Shown here one piece after another: positions 6,660 to 13,947 of a stretch of DNA of 14,185 nt. Below the pieces are notes generated by a model, which was given only the letters and a program-made list of their open reading frames with translations, ran no database searches and was not told the origin of the DNA. The stretch's first letter is position 1; each line of letters begins with the position of its first letter. This stretch comes from CAYUYV01 sp964474635 (GTDB taxonomy: Bacteria; Pseudomonadota; Alphaproteobacteria; JAJFIK01), in contig CAYYTT010000103.1 of the NCBI GenBank assembly GCA_964474635.1, forward strand, positions 1 through 14,185, read 5' to 3'. Made by a program: the position numbers and the translations under genes.

Positions 6660-8759
6660 ATGACGGCGGCGAGCGATAAACCGGCGTCCAAGACGACGCC
6701 TGGCGCGGCGGACGGGCTCAAGCGGCTCGATGCGCGCACGGCCACGGCAGTGACGATCTCCCTGCTCGTGATCCTGTTCCTGGCCATCAATTTGATGTCG
6801 ACGGTCAGCCTGCGCAACGCGCGGCTCGACCTCACCGAGAATGGCCTCTTTACGTTGAGCCAGGGCACGCTCAACACCATTCGCGGCCTGTCCGAGCCGG
6901 TGCAATTGCAGTTTTTCTATTCCGAGACCATCGGCGCGGACTACCCGACCATCCGGGCCTATGCGGGCCGGGTGCGCGATCTGCTGCTTGAATATGAGGC
7001 CCGCTCCAATGGCAAGGTGCAGCTCGACATCATTGAGCCCGAACCCTTCACGGAGGCCGAGGATCTGGCGAGCGCATTCGGGCTGACCGGCGCGCAGACC
7101 CAGGACGGCGAGATGCTCTATTTCGGCCTTGTGGGGACCAACGCGATCGATGGCCAGGAAGTGATCCCGTTCTTTGCCCAGGAACGCGCATCCTTCCTCG
7201 AATATGACCTGACCGAACTGATCCACCGCCTCAGCACCGCGGAGCGTCCGACCCTGGGTGTGCTGAGCAGCCTGCCGCTGGAAAGCGGGCCGGGCGGCAT
7301 GCAGGCCATGTTGCAGGGCAATTCGCGGCCCCTCGTGCTTTATGAGCAGTTGCGCGAGCGCTTCGAGGTCGAAACGCTTGCCGATGATTTTGACGCCGTG
7401 CCGGACAATGTTGATGTGCTGATGATCGCCCACCCGGCGCCCTTGAGCGATCGGGCGCTTTACGCCATCGACCAGTTCGTGCTGGCCGGCGGCCGAGCCC
7501 TCGTTTTTGTCGATCCCTATTCGGGATTCAGCAGCCAGGGCGGCGGCGGACCCTTCGGCCAGTCGCCCGGCGGCCCGAGCGATCAGTCTGATCTGGGTCC
7601 CCTGCTGGAGACCTGGGGTCTGCGCTACGACACCGCGCGGGTCGTGGCCGACATGGACAATGCCCAAGTGGTGCGCACCCAGGTGCAGGGCCGGCCCGCA
7701 CAGGCCTCCTATCCGATCTGGATTGGCCTCACCAAGGCCGGCGTCGACGGTGAGGATCTCGTCACGGCCGACATCGAAAGCCTGAACTTCGCGACGGCCG
7801 GGCATCTGGAGCCCATCGAGGGTGCCGCAACGACAATCCGGCCGCTCGCCACATCCTCCCAGACGGCCATGTTGCTCGACCGCTTCGAAGTGGTGGCCCA
7901 GCCCCAGCCAGAGGACCTGCTGCGCAAATTCGAACCCACCGGCAAACGCTACACCCTGGCGGCCCGGATCACCGGACCGGCGACGTCCGCCTACCCCGAG
8001 GGGCGTCCCGAAACGCCCGCTGAAGAGGACGAGGCGGGCGAGGACGGCACGGCGGAAGACGACACCGACGCGGGCGAGCCCGAAGCCACCCAAGCCGATG
8101 CGACCAATACCGATGCGCAGGCGGGCGAGGACGCCGAGACGCCTAAGGAGCAGGCCCCGCACCGGGCGAGCTCGGACGGGCCCATCAATGTGATCGTTGT
8201 GGCCGACTCCGACCTGTTCGATGACCGTTTTTGGGTGGTGGAACAGAACCTGTTCGGCCAGCGCCTCGCCATTCCGACGGCGGACAATGCCAACTTCGTT
8301 ATCAACGCGGTCGAAAACCTGACGGGGTCGAACGATCTCATTTCCCTTCGCTCCCGCGCGAGTGGAGATCGGCCCTTCACATGGGTTGAGGCAATCCGTC
8401 GGCGGGCGGAGGATCGCTATCTGGCCCGGGAACAGGCGCTGGTGGCGCGCCTGGAGCAGACCGAGGCACAGCTCGCCGAACTTGAGGGCCAGCGTGATCC
8501 CAGCGATCCGGACGCGGGCGCTTTGTTGTCGCCGGAGCAACGCACCCTCGTCGAGGAGTTCCGCCAACGGACCCTGGAGACACGCCGGGAGCTGAGAGAA
8601 GTCCAGCGCTCCTTGCGGGCGGATATCGATGCGCTGGGCGGCTGGCTCGCCTTTATCAACATTGCCCTTGTGCCCCTGGTGCTGGCTGGCGTGGCCCTTG
8701 TGCTGGCGCGCAATCGCCAGAAGCGCCGGGCTGAGCGGCTGCGTAATGGAGGCCGGTGA
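6660..8759 (+). CDS. GldG-family ABC transporter auxiliary protein, 699 aa
   Basis: A membrane-anchored protein associated with GldA/GldF-type transporters; its precise role is unknown. Residues 28-49 are a signal-anchor helix, followed at once by LRNARLDLTENGLFTLSQGT (51-70), the conserved start of the family's periplasmic domain (ABC_transp_aux type). The large extracytoplasmic domain runs to about 655, with VDVLMIAHPAPLSD at 251-264 and VVADSDLF at 513-520. A glycine-rich loop (292-306) and a very acidic, low-complexity insert (about 448-500) interrupt it. Residues 580-655 look like a helical coiled coil, and 662-684 are a second membrane helix with a basic cytoplasmic end. So both ends are probably cytoplasmic. 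At 699 residues it is long for the family, largely through the insert. Its TGA overlaps the next ATG by one base. Confidence 0.88.
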   Translation: MTAASDKPASKTTPGAADGLKRLDARTATAVTISLLVILFLAINLMSTVSLRNARLDLTENGLFTLSQGTLNTIRGLSEPVQLQFFYSETIGADYPTIRAYAGRVRDLLLEYEARSNGKVQLDIIEPEPFTEAEDLASAFGLTGAQTQDGEMLYFGLVGTNAIDGQEVIPFFAQERASFLEYDLTELIHRLSTAERPTLGVLSSLPLESGPGGMQAMLQGNSRPLVLYEQLRERFEVETLADDFDAVPDNVDVLMIAHPAPLSDRALYAIDQFVLAGGRALVFVDPYSGFSSQGGGGPFGQSPGGPSDQSDLGPLLETWGLRYDTARVVADMDNAQVVRTQVQGRPAQASYPIWIGLTKAGVDGEDLVTADIESLNFATAGHLEPIEGAATTIRPLATSSQTAMLLDRFEVVAQPQPEDLLRKFEPTGKRYTLAARITGPATSAYPEGRPETPAEEDEAGEDGTAEDDTDAGEPEATQADATNTDAQAGEDAETPKEQAPHRASSDGPINVIVVADSDLFDDRFWVVEQNLFGQRLAIPTADNANFVINAVENLTGSNDLISLRSRASGDRPFTWVEAIRRRAEDRYLAREQALVARLEQTEAQLAELEGQRDPSDPDAGALLSPEQRTLVEEFRQRTLETRRELREVQRSLRADIDALGGWLAFINIALVPLVLAGVALVLARNRQKRRAERLRNGGR

Positions 8760-10120
8760 TGGCTGAGTTTCTGGATGGCTATGACAAGCGCACCCGCCGC
8801 GTGATCCTTCTGGCGGGCGCGGCCGGGCTTGCGATCCTCGGGGCTGCGGCATCCCTCATGTCCACGGCCGAGCGCGCGGCGCCGGCCTTCGAGCGGCAAT
8901 CCTTCTTCCCCGGGATTGATGCTCAACTGGAAAACGCGGCCCGTCTCGAAATCGTCAATGGGGACGGTACCTTTGTGATCGAACGCGCCGCGGACGGTGA
9001 ATGGATCGTTCCGGATAAGGATGGTTACCCCGCCGACGTTCGGCCCTTGCGGGAACTCTTTGAGGGCTTGCGCCGGCTCGACATTCTCAGCCCCAAGACC
9101 GCGAACGCGCAGTTCCACGCGGCGCTCGACCTTGTGGCGCCGGGCGATGGCGGGGAGGCCCTCGCCATTCGGCTGAACGACGCGGACGGCCAGACCATCG
9201 CGGACATCCTGATTGGCAAGGACGATGAGACCGGCGCTGTCTCAGGCATGGACCGGTTCCATGCGCGCCGGCCCGGCGAGGCGCAGACCTGGCTTGTGAC
9301 GGGACGCCTTCCGCGCGACACCGATCCCCTCTCCTGGCTCAACACCCGGCTCGTCAGCATTGACCGCGACGCGATCCGCCAGGCTGACATCCGGCTTGAG
9401 GACGCCAGCCAATACTCCGTCATCCGCGCCGAGCGCGGCGAAGCCGATTTCGTGCTCGACACCATTCCAGAGGGTCGTGAGGCGCGCGCCGGCTACATCG
9501 TGAACAGTGTTGCGACGGGCATTGCCGATCTCACCATCGAGGATGTGGCCGCGCGCGATGGTTTTGAGACCGGCGATGCCATCGGGCGTGCCGTCTATCG
9601 CACCTTTGACGGCCTTGTGCTGACGGTCGAACAGTTCCAGGGCAAGGACGATGAAAGCCTGCGCTGGATCACCGTTGCGGCGCGCGCCGAGCCGTTGCAG
9701 CGCGGGGATGCCGGGCCCTCCGGCGACGCCGAAGACGCGCCCGCCGGCGAGGAAAACCCACCCAGCGGGGAAAACCCACCCAGTGGGGACAGCCCACCCG
9801 GCGAAGAAAACCCACCCGGCGAAGACCCGGGGCCGTCCGACGTGATCTCCGCCGATGTGGGAGAAACCGTGAACCGGGTCAATGCCCTGGCCGAGGGGCG
9901 GATCTTCCGCATTCCGATTTATACCGGCGAGCAAATGGCCAAGCCCCTTGATGAGTTGCTGGTGCCCGAGACCGTGCCTGAGCCCCAGGAGGCCGGCGAT
10001 GACGGCGAGGGGGCGGACGGCGAGGCGGGTGAAGCTGGAGCCGCCGCGCCTGAGGATGGCCCTCAGGATGGCCCAGAAGATGGCGATGGGGCGGACGACG
10101 GGAGCGGCGACGGTCGCTGA
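8759..10120 (+). CDS. DUF4340 domain-containing membrane protein, 453 aa
   Basis: Function unknown; DUF4340 proteins regularly follow GldG-family genes, so this is likely an accessory subunit of the transporter. The ATG at 8759 has GGAGG six bases upstream; an in-frame GTG at 8756 would be too close to it. Residues 14-35 form one membrane helix after a basic N-terminus, and the rest is probably periplasmic. Family-like segments are LEIVNGDGTFVIERAADGEW (63-82), LSWLNTRLVSIDRDAIRQAD (191-210) and RIFRIPIYTGEQMAKPLDEL (381-400). Between the last two, residues about 316-361 are a proline/glutamate-rich insert encoded partly by four 18-bp tandem repeats. The C-terminal 50 residues are strongly acidic (Gly, Asp, Glu) and almost without hydrophobics. 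Insert and tail are probably disordered and may bind cations or act as spacers. Confidence 0.85.
   Translation: MAEFLDGYDKRTRRVILLAGAAGLAILGAAASLMSTAERAAPAFERQSFFPGIDAQLENAARLEIVNGDGTFVIERAADGEWIVPDKDGYPADVRPLRELFEGLRRLDILSPKTANAQFHAALDLVAPGDGGEALAIRLNDADGQTIADILIGKDDETGAVSGMDRFHARRPGEAQTWLVTGRLPRDTDPLSWLNTRLVSIDRDAIRQADIRLEDASQYSVIRAERGEADFVLDTIPEGREARAGYIVNSVATGIADLTIEDVAARDGFETGDAIGRAVYRTFDGLVLTVEQFQGKDDESLRWITVAARAEPLQRGDAGPSGDAEDAPAGEENPPSGENPPSGDSPPGEENPPGEDPGPSDVISADVGETVNRVNALAEGRIFRIPIYTGEQMAKPLDELLVPETVPEPQEAGDDGEGADGEAGEAGAAAPEDGPQDGPEDGDGADDGSGDGR
9746..9817 (+). repeat. Four 18-bp in-frame tandem repeats in the DUF4340 gene
   Basis: Units begin at 9746, 9764, 9782 and 9800; the last reads GGCGAAGAAAACCCACCC and the others differ at a few positions. 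Each encodes a six-residue unit of the type (S/G)GENPP. Because 18 is a multiple of three, copy changes keep the frame. Confidence 0.9.
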
Positions 10121-10275
10121 CCCCATTTTCAGATCCGGCGGGCAAACGCCTCGGCCCGTCCTCTCCGGGCCCCGCCAGGGCGCTTATCCGCGCGCGTTTC
10201 AAAAATCCGGGCGCGTTTCAAAAAAAATGGCGCTTGAGAGCGTATTGAAAACCAATCGAAAAGGTGAGTGTGACC
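10121..10275. other. Spacer upstream of htpG with hairpin and direct repeat
   Basis: GGCCCG (10153-10158) and CGGGCC (10166-10171) form a 6-bp hairpin with no T-run, a weak end for the Gld-type operon at best. Further on, GCGCGTTTCAAAAA occurs at 10192-10205 and again at 10211-10224. I find no convincing heat-shock promoter: CCCCATTT at 10121-10128 resembles a sigma32 -10 element, but no CTTGAA lies at the right distance. Confidence 0.5.
10192..10224 (+). repeat. 14-bp direct repeat upstream of htpG
   Basis: GCGCGTTTCAAAAA is present twice, 19 bp from start to start (10192-10205 and 10211-10224), ending 51 bp before the htpG ATG. It may be a binding site, A-tract DNA, or a chance local duplication. 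Confidence 0.6.
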
Positions 10276-12252
10276 ATGAGCGAGACCGCATCCGAGACTT
10301 CCACGGCCGCCGATCCGGCGCAGGAGCGCCATGGCTTCCAGGCGGAGATCTCCCGCTTGCTCAACCTGCTGATCCACTCGGTTTATTCCGACAAGGAAGT
10401 CTTCCTCCGTGAGCTGATCTCAAACGCCTCCGATGCCTGTGATAAGCTGCGCTATCTGGCGCTCACGGAGCCGGACCTTGTCGACGGCGACAGCGCGTTC
10501 CGCATCGAGCTGCGCACCGACCCGGCCACGCGGGGCCTGAGCGTTGCCGATAATGGCATCGGCATGGACCGGGACGACCTCATCAACAATCTGGGCACCA
10601 TCGCCCGTTCCGGCACGGATGCGTTCCTGGCGGCCCTGGCGGACGACAAGGCCAAGGACATGGGCCTGATCGGCAAGTTCGGCGTGGGCTTTTATGCGGC
10701 CTTCATGGTGGCCGACAAGGTGCAGGTGCTCTCCCGCAAGGCGGGCGAGGACACGGTGTGGCTTTGGGAGTCCGATGGCCTGGGCGAGTTCACCGTGACG
10801 CCTTCAAGCGATGACGGAAGCCTGCTGTCGGGTCGGGGCACGGTCATCCGCCTCACCTTGCGCGAGGGCGAGGAGACCTTCGCGGATGCAGGGAATTTGC
10901 GGCGTATCGTGAAGACCTATTCGGACCATGTGGCCTTCCCGATTGCTTTACGGGCCGGCGATGCCAAGGAAGACAAAGAGGACGAGGCGGCGGACGGCGA
11001 GGCGGAGACCGATCCGGCCGAGGAAATCCTCAATGACGGCAAGGCCCTGTGGACCATTCCCAAGAAAGACATCACCGAAGAACAGTACACAGAGTTCTAT
11101 CGCCATGTGGCCCATGGCTTCGATGCGCCCTGGACGACGATTCACTACCGGGCCGAAGGCCGCCATGAATTCACGGCCCTTTTGTTCGTGCCGACGATGC
11201 GCCCCTTCGACCTCTTCGACGCCGAGCGCAAGGGCAGTCTGAAACTCTACGTCCAGCGGGTCTTCATCACCGATGATGCGCCCTTTCTGCCGCCCTATCT
11301 GCGTTTCGTGCGCGGCGTCATCGATTCCAATGACATCCCCCTGACCATCAGCCGGGAAATGCTCCAGAACAATCCCCTGGTCAGCGCCATCGGGTCGAGC
11401 GTCGCCAAGAAAATTCTCGGTGAACTCGCGACGGTCGCGGACAAGGAGCCGGAGCGCTATCTGGCGTTCTGGAACACCTTCGGACAGGTGCTCAAGGAGG
11501 GCATCTATGAGGATCGCGAACGGCAGGAGGCTTTGTTAAAGCTCGCCCGCTTCAAGACAACCAAATCAGGCGACGGGCTGCGCTCGCTCGCTGAGTACAT
11601 GGCCGACCTGAAGGACAATCAGACGGCGGTCTATTACGTCAATGCCGACACCGCCGACGCGGCGGCGGCAAGCCCCCACTTGGAGGGCTTCAAGGCACGC
11701 GACATCGAGGTTTTGTTGCTGTCGGACCCGGTGGATGCCTTCTGGGTCGGCACCGTCACCGATTTCGAGGGCAAACCCTTTAAGTCCGTGACCCGTGGCA
11801 GCGCCGATCTTGACGCTGTCAAAGCGGGCGATGAGGACAAGGAAGAGGCCAAGACGGAGGCGGACGAAACAGCCCTTGGCGTGCTCATCGCCGGCTTCAA
11901 ACAGGCCCTTGGCGACGCCGTCCAGGATGTGCGCAAGTCGGACCGTCTGACGACGAGCGCCGTGTGCCTTGTTGCCGAGGACAATGGCCTCGACATGCAT
12001 ATCGAAAAGCTCCTGCGCACCCAGGATCCCAATCGCACCCTGCCCGGCACGGGGCGCATTCTGGAAATCAATCCGGGCCACGGACTGATCACGGCCCTGG
12101 CGGACAAGGCCAAGGGCGGCGTCGACAAACGGATCGAGGATGCGGCCCACCTGCTCCTGGACCAGGCGCGCATTCAGCAGGGTGAGAGCGTCGGTGATCC
12201 GTCCGCCTTCTCCTTGCGCCTGCAGACCGTCCTGGCCGATGCCTTGAAGTGA
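10276..12252 (+). CDS. htpG: Molecular chaperone HtpG (bacterial Hsp90), 658 aa
   Basis: A cytoplasmic ATP-dependent chaperone that acts as a dimer on late folding intermediates. The N-terminal GHKL ATPase domain shows ELISNASDACDKLRY with catalytic E46 and N50, DNGIGM (92-97) and the glycine-rich GKFGVGFY (133-140). The middle domain contains ALWTIPKKDITEEQY, and IPLTISREMLQNNPL with R360, the arginine that contacts ATP phosphate. The C-terminal dimerisation domain follows. ATG 10276 has AAGGTGA about 8 bases upstream; an in-frame GTG at 10264 would start inside that site. The protein is somewhat longer than the usual 620-640 residues because of two charged inserts, about 229-250 between N and middle domains and about 515-533. 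Usual regulation is heat shock, but I could not identify a sigma32 site. Confidence 0.97.
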   Translation: MSETASETSTAADPAQERHGFQAEISRLLNLLIHSVYSDKEVFLRELISNASDACDKLRYLALTEPDLVDGDSAFRIELRTDPATRGLSVADNGIGMDRDDLINNLGTIARSGTDAFLAALADDKAKDMGLIGKFGVGFYAAFMVADKVQVLSRKAGEDTVWLWESDGLGEFTVTPSSDDGSLLSGRGTVIRLTLREGEETFADAGNLRRIVKTYSDHVAFPIALRAGDAKEDKEDEAADGEAETDPAEEILNDGKALWTIPKKDITEEQYTEFYRHVAHGFDAPWTTIHYRAEGRHEFTALLFVPTMRPFDLFDAERKGSLKLYVQRVFITDDAPFLPPYLRFVRGVIDSNDIPLTISREMLQNNPLVSAIGSSVAKKILGELATVADKEPERYLAFWNTFGQVLKEGIYEDRERQEALLKLARFKTTKSGDGLRSLAEYMADLKDNQTAVYYVNADTADAAAASPHLEGFKARDIEVLLLSDPVDAFWVGTVTDFEGKPFKSVTRGSADLDAVKAGDEDKEEAKTEADETALGVLIAGFKQALGDAVQDVRKSDRLTTSAVCLVAEDNGLDMHIEKLLRTQDPNRTLPGTGRILEINPGHGLITALADKAKGGVDKRIEDAAHLLLDQARIQQGESVGDPSAFSLRLQTVLADALK

Positions 12253-12257
12253 GGGCG

Positions 12258-12767
12258 ATGGGACCGGCCGGCGGCGCACCGTTCCAGATCGAGCCCGAGA
12301 TACCCTCGGACGCCCCGGCCGTCGGCGAAGTGGTTGCGGCAGCATTCGGTCAGCCAGACGAGGCCCGGCTTGTGGCCGCATTGCGGGCCTCGCACGCGGC
12401 AAAAATCACACTTGTGGCCCGGGTGAAGGGCGCCCTTGTGGGGCACGTTATGTTCTCGGCGATGCGCGCGCCTGAGCGCTCCCTCGGGCTGGCGCCGGTC
12501 AGCGTCAGGCCGGCGTGGCAGGGGCGGGGTGTTGGCTCGGCGTTGATCCGCGCAGGCCTCGCCCAAGCGGTCACGGAGGGATGGCGCCGCATCTTCGTCC
12601 TGGGCGATCCAGCCTATTACGGGCGGTTCGGATTTTCCGCCGGCGCGGCGGCGGGTTTCGCGTCCGCCTTTGCCGGTCCCCATTTCATGGCGCTTGATTT
12701 GGCGGACGGCGTTTATCCAGCCTCCGGCGATGCGCTCTATGACACCGCGTTCGACGCCCTGAGCTGA
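12258..12767 (+). CDS. GNAT-family N-acetyltransferase (YhbS-like), 169 aa
   Basis: A cytoplasmic acetyl-CoA-dependent acetyltransferase; the acceptor is unknown. Residues 80-101 hold motif A, with VRPAWQGRGVGSALIRAGL, in which QGRGVG (88-93) binds the acetyl-CoA pyrophosphate. FVLGDPAYYGRFGF (113-126) is a signature of the YhbS-type subgroup (COG3153-like), and VGHVMFSAM (61-69) is the preceding strand. The start is uncertain. ATG 12258 has GAGGG only two bases away, whereas GTG 12249 overlaps the htpG stop (GTGA) but lacks a ribosome-binding site; the latter would add three residues. Either way the gene follows htpG so closely that they are probably co-transcribed, without an obvious functional link. 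It ends 17 bp before the end of the convergent DUF1223 gene. Confidence 0.86.
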   Translation: MGPAGGAPFQIEPEIPSDAPAVGEVVAAAFGQPDEARLVAALRASHAAKITLVARVKGALVGHVMFSAMRAPERSLGLAPVSVRPAWQGRGVGSALIRAGLAQAVTEGWRRIFVLGDPAYYGRFGFSAGAAAGFASAFAGPHFMALDLADGVYPASGDALYDTAFDALS

Positions 12768-12784
12768 CGCGTGAGGCGCACAGA

Positions 12785-13606
12785 TCAGTGTGAAGAGGAA
12801 AGCGTGACGACGTCGAGGCCGAGAATGGCCCCCTGGTCGCGGGCCTGAAGAATGGCCGCGAGCCCGCCCGGGGGCGTCTCTGCATCCATGGGCACCGCGT
12901 GGGTGATCTCAATCGGGCCTCCGGCCCATTCCGCCAGGGGCTTGATGGCGTAGACCGCGTTCACATAGTTTGCGGTCCGGCCGGCATTGCTGCCGCCCGC
13001 GACGGTGACATTCCAATGGCTGCGATAGGCCATGAGCAGGAGCCGGCCGGCCGGCGGTTGGTCGTCTGTCCGGCGGGATGGGGCCGCGCCGACGCCAATG
13101 CGCACGGCCATGGCCCCATGGGACCCATCCGAAGCGTCCGGTGTCAGCATCGTCATGGTGACGGGGATCGGGCTGGACCGCGTGTCCATGCGCTGGGCGA
13201 TGCTGCGCTCCACGCGCCGGCGCTTTCCGCCCGGCTGTGAAACGACGCCATCAATGACCATTTGCGGCGTGAAGGGCCCACGTTCGCGCAGGCGCTTGTT
13301 GTAGACCCCCTGCCGCAGCGTGTGCTCGGGATGGGCGAGGGGGTCCTGCCATCCGAGAAAATCCCACAGCGTCACATGGAGCGAGAGTGGCAGGACGTCA
13401 TCACGCGCGGCAAGGTCGGCCACGAAAGCGTCCGCCGGCGGACACATGCCGCAGGCTTCGCTTGTAAAAAGTTCAACGAGAACGGGCGTGGGCTGAACAT
13501 CGTGTGGTGCGTCTGCGCTGGCCTCGTCCTGCGCGGACCAGACGGGCTGGGCCGCAATGAGGGCCGCGAAGGCCAGGACGCCGGCTTTCAGGCTTCGGGT
13601 TGCCAT
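12785..13606 (-). CDS. Exported DUF1223 thioredoxin-fold protein, 273 aa
   Basis: Function unknown; DUF1223 proteins are predicted thioredoxin-like periplasmic proteins. From ATG 13606 the protein starts with a normal signal peptide (MATRSLK, hydrophobic AGVLAFAALIAA, likely cleavage after PVWSA at 25). VELFTSEACGMCPPADAF (44-61) carries the redox-like CxxC pair C52/C55 and is the family hallmark, followed by LWDFLGWQDPLAHPEHTLRQ (80-99) and the probable cis-proline loop TPQMVIDG (113-120). An upstream in-frame ATG at 13696 has a better ribosome-binding sequence (AAGGA, 7 bases) but would put 30 arginine-rich residues before the signal peptide; that start is the main alternative. A further ATG at 13702 is less well spaced. 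The gene lies between the convergent GNAT gene and aconitase on the same strand as the latter. Confidence 0.85.
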   Translation of the reverse strand: MATRSLKAGVLAFAALIAAQPVWSAQDEASADAPHDVQPTPVLVELFTSEACGMCPPADAFVADLAARDDVLPLSLHVTLWDFLGWQDPLAHPEHTLRQGVYNKRLRERGPFTPQMVIDGVVSQPGGKRRRVERSIAQRMDTRSSPIPVTMTMLTPDASDGSHGAMAVRIGVGAAPSRRTDDQPPAGRLLLMAYRSHWNVTVAGGSNAGRTANYVNAVYAIKPLAEWAGGPIEITHAVPMDAETPPGGLAAILQARDQGAILGLDVVTLSSSH

Positions 13607-13709
13607 GGTGCCCCGGCAGGCGGGAGGACGTGGCCGTGACCGGCGGCGAGGCACGTCCCTGACGACCCGAAACACAGCATGTTCCTCGTTTTTCATACCC
13701 ATATCCTTG

Positions 13710-13738
13710 ACTATGGCCCGGCACTTGCCGAGTCACAA
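13710..13738 (-). promoter_or_regulatory. Candidate promoter of the DUF1223 gene
   Basis: Read on the minus strand, TTGTGA (13738-13733) and CATAGT (13715-13710) are 17 bp apart, each four of six to consensus. Transcription would begin near 13703, inside or after the AAGGA of the upstream ATG, which would favour translation from ATG 13606. Confidence 0.33.
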
Positions 13739-13847
13739 GCAAGCGATGATGGTGTGACGGGCCGAAAGCAGGTGGCAAACCGATGGGATCGCGCCGGATC
13801 GCGTGCCGCGGGCACGGCCTTGACAATGACGCGGATCCCGCGCTCAC

Positions 13848-13883
13848 CGCTTGACCACGGGCCCACGCTTGACCACGGGCCCA
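13848..13883 (+). repeat. Perfect 18-bp tandem duplication
   Basis: CGCTTGACCACGGGCCCA occurs at 13848-13865 and immediately again at 13866-13883 with no mismatch. It lies between the aconitase terminator and the DUF1223 gene. Confidence 0.92.
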
Positions 13884-13921
13884 AATGAAAGCGGCGCCGC
13901 CCCCGCTGGGACAGCGCCGCT
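13880..13921 (-). terminator. Terminator hairpin of the aconitase gene
   Basis: On the minus strand AGCGGCGC (13921-13914) pairs with GCGCCGCT (13897-13890), with additional CCC/GGG pairing in the loop, and TTTCATTT follows. It begins 27 bp after the aconitase stop. The U-tract is interrupted, so efficiency is uncertain. Confidence 0.62.
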
Positions 13922-13947
13922 CCGTCAGGTCCGGTCCGCAGGGCCGA

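Larger units (their letters stand above)
13607..13889. other. Region between aconitase and the DUF1223 gene
   Basis: No gene is supported here apart from a possible N-terminal extension of the DUF1223 protein (to 13696). Visible structure: a candidate minus-strand promoter (13710-13738), GGATCGCG twice (13786-13793, 13796-13803), a perfect hairpin CGTGCC/GGCACG with a 3-base loop (13802-13816), and a perfect 18-bp tandem duplication (13848-13883). Confidence 0.6.

Noticed and set aside
6612..8852. A 746-codon open frame on the minus strand opposite the GldG-like gene
   Set aside because: It covers the plus-strand gene codon for codon, has no family resemblance and a composition rich in Arg, Gly, His and Gln, as expected from the complement of a GC-rich gene. 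The plus-strand frame has clear family motifs.
10121..10263. Sigma32 heat-shock promoter for htpG
   Set aside because: CCCCATTT at 10121-10128 has no CTTGAA at a usable distance, and CTTGAG near 10233 would place the start inside the ribosome-binding site.
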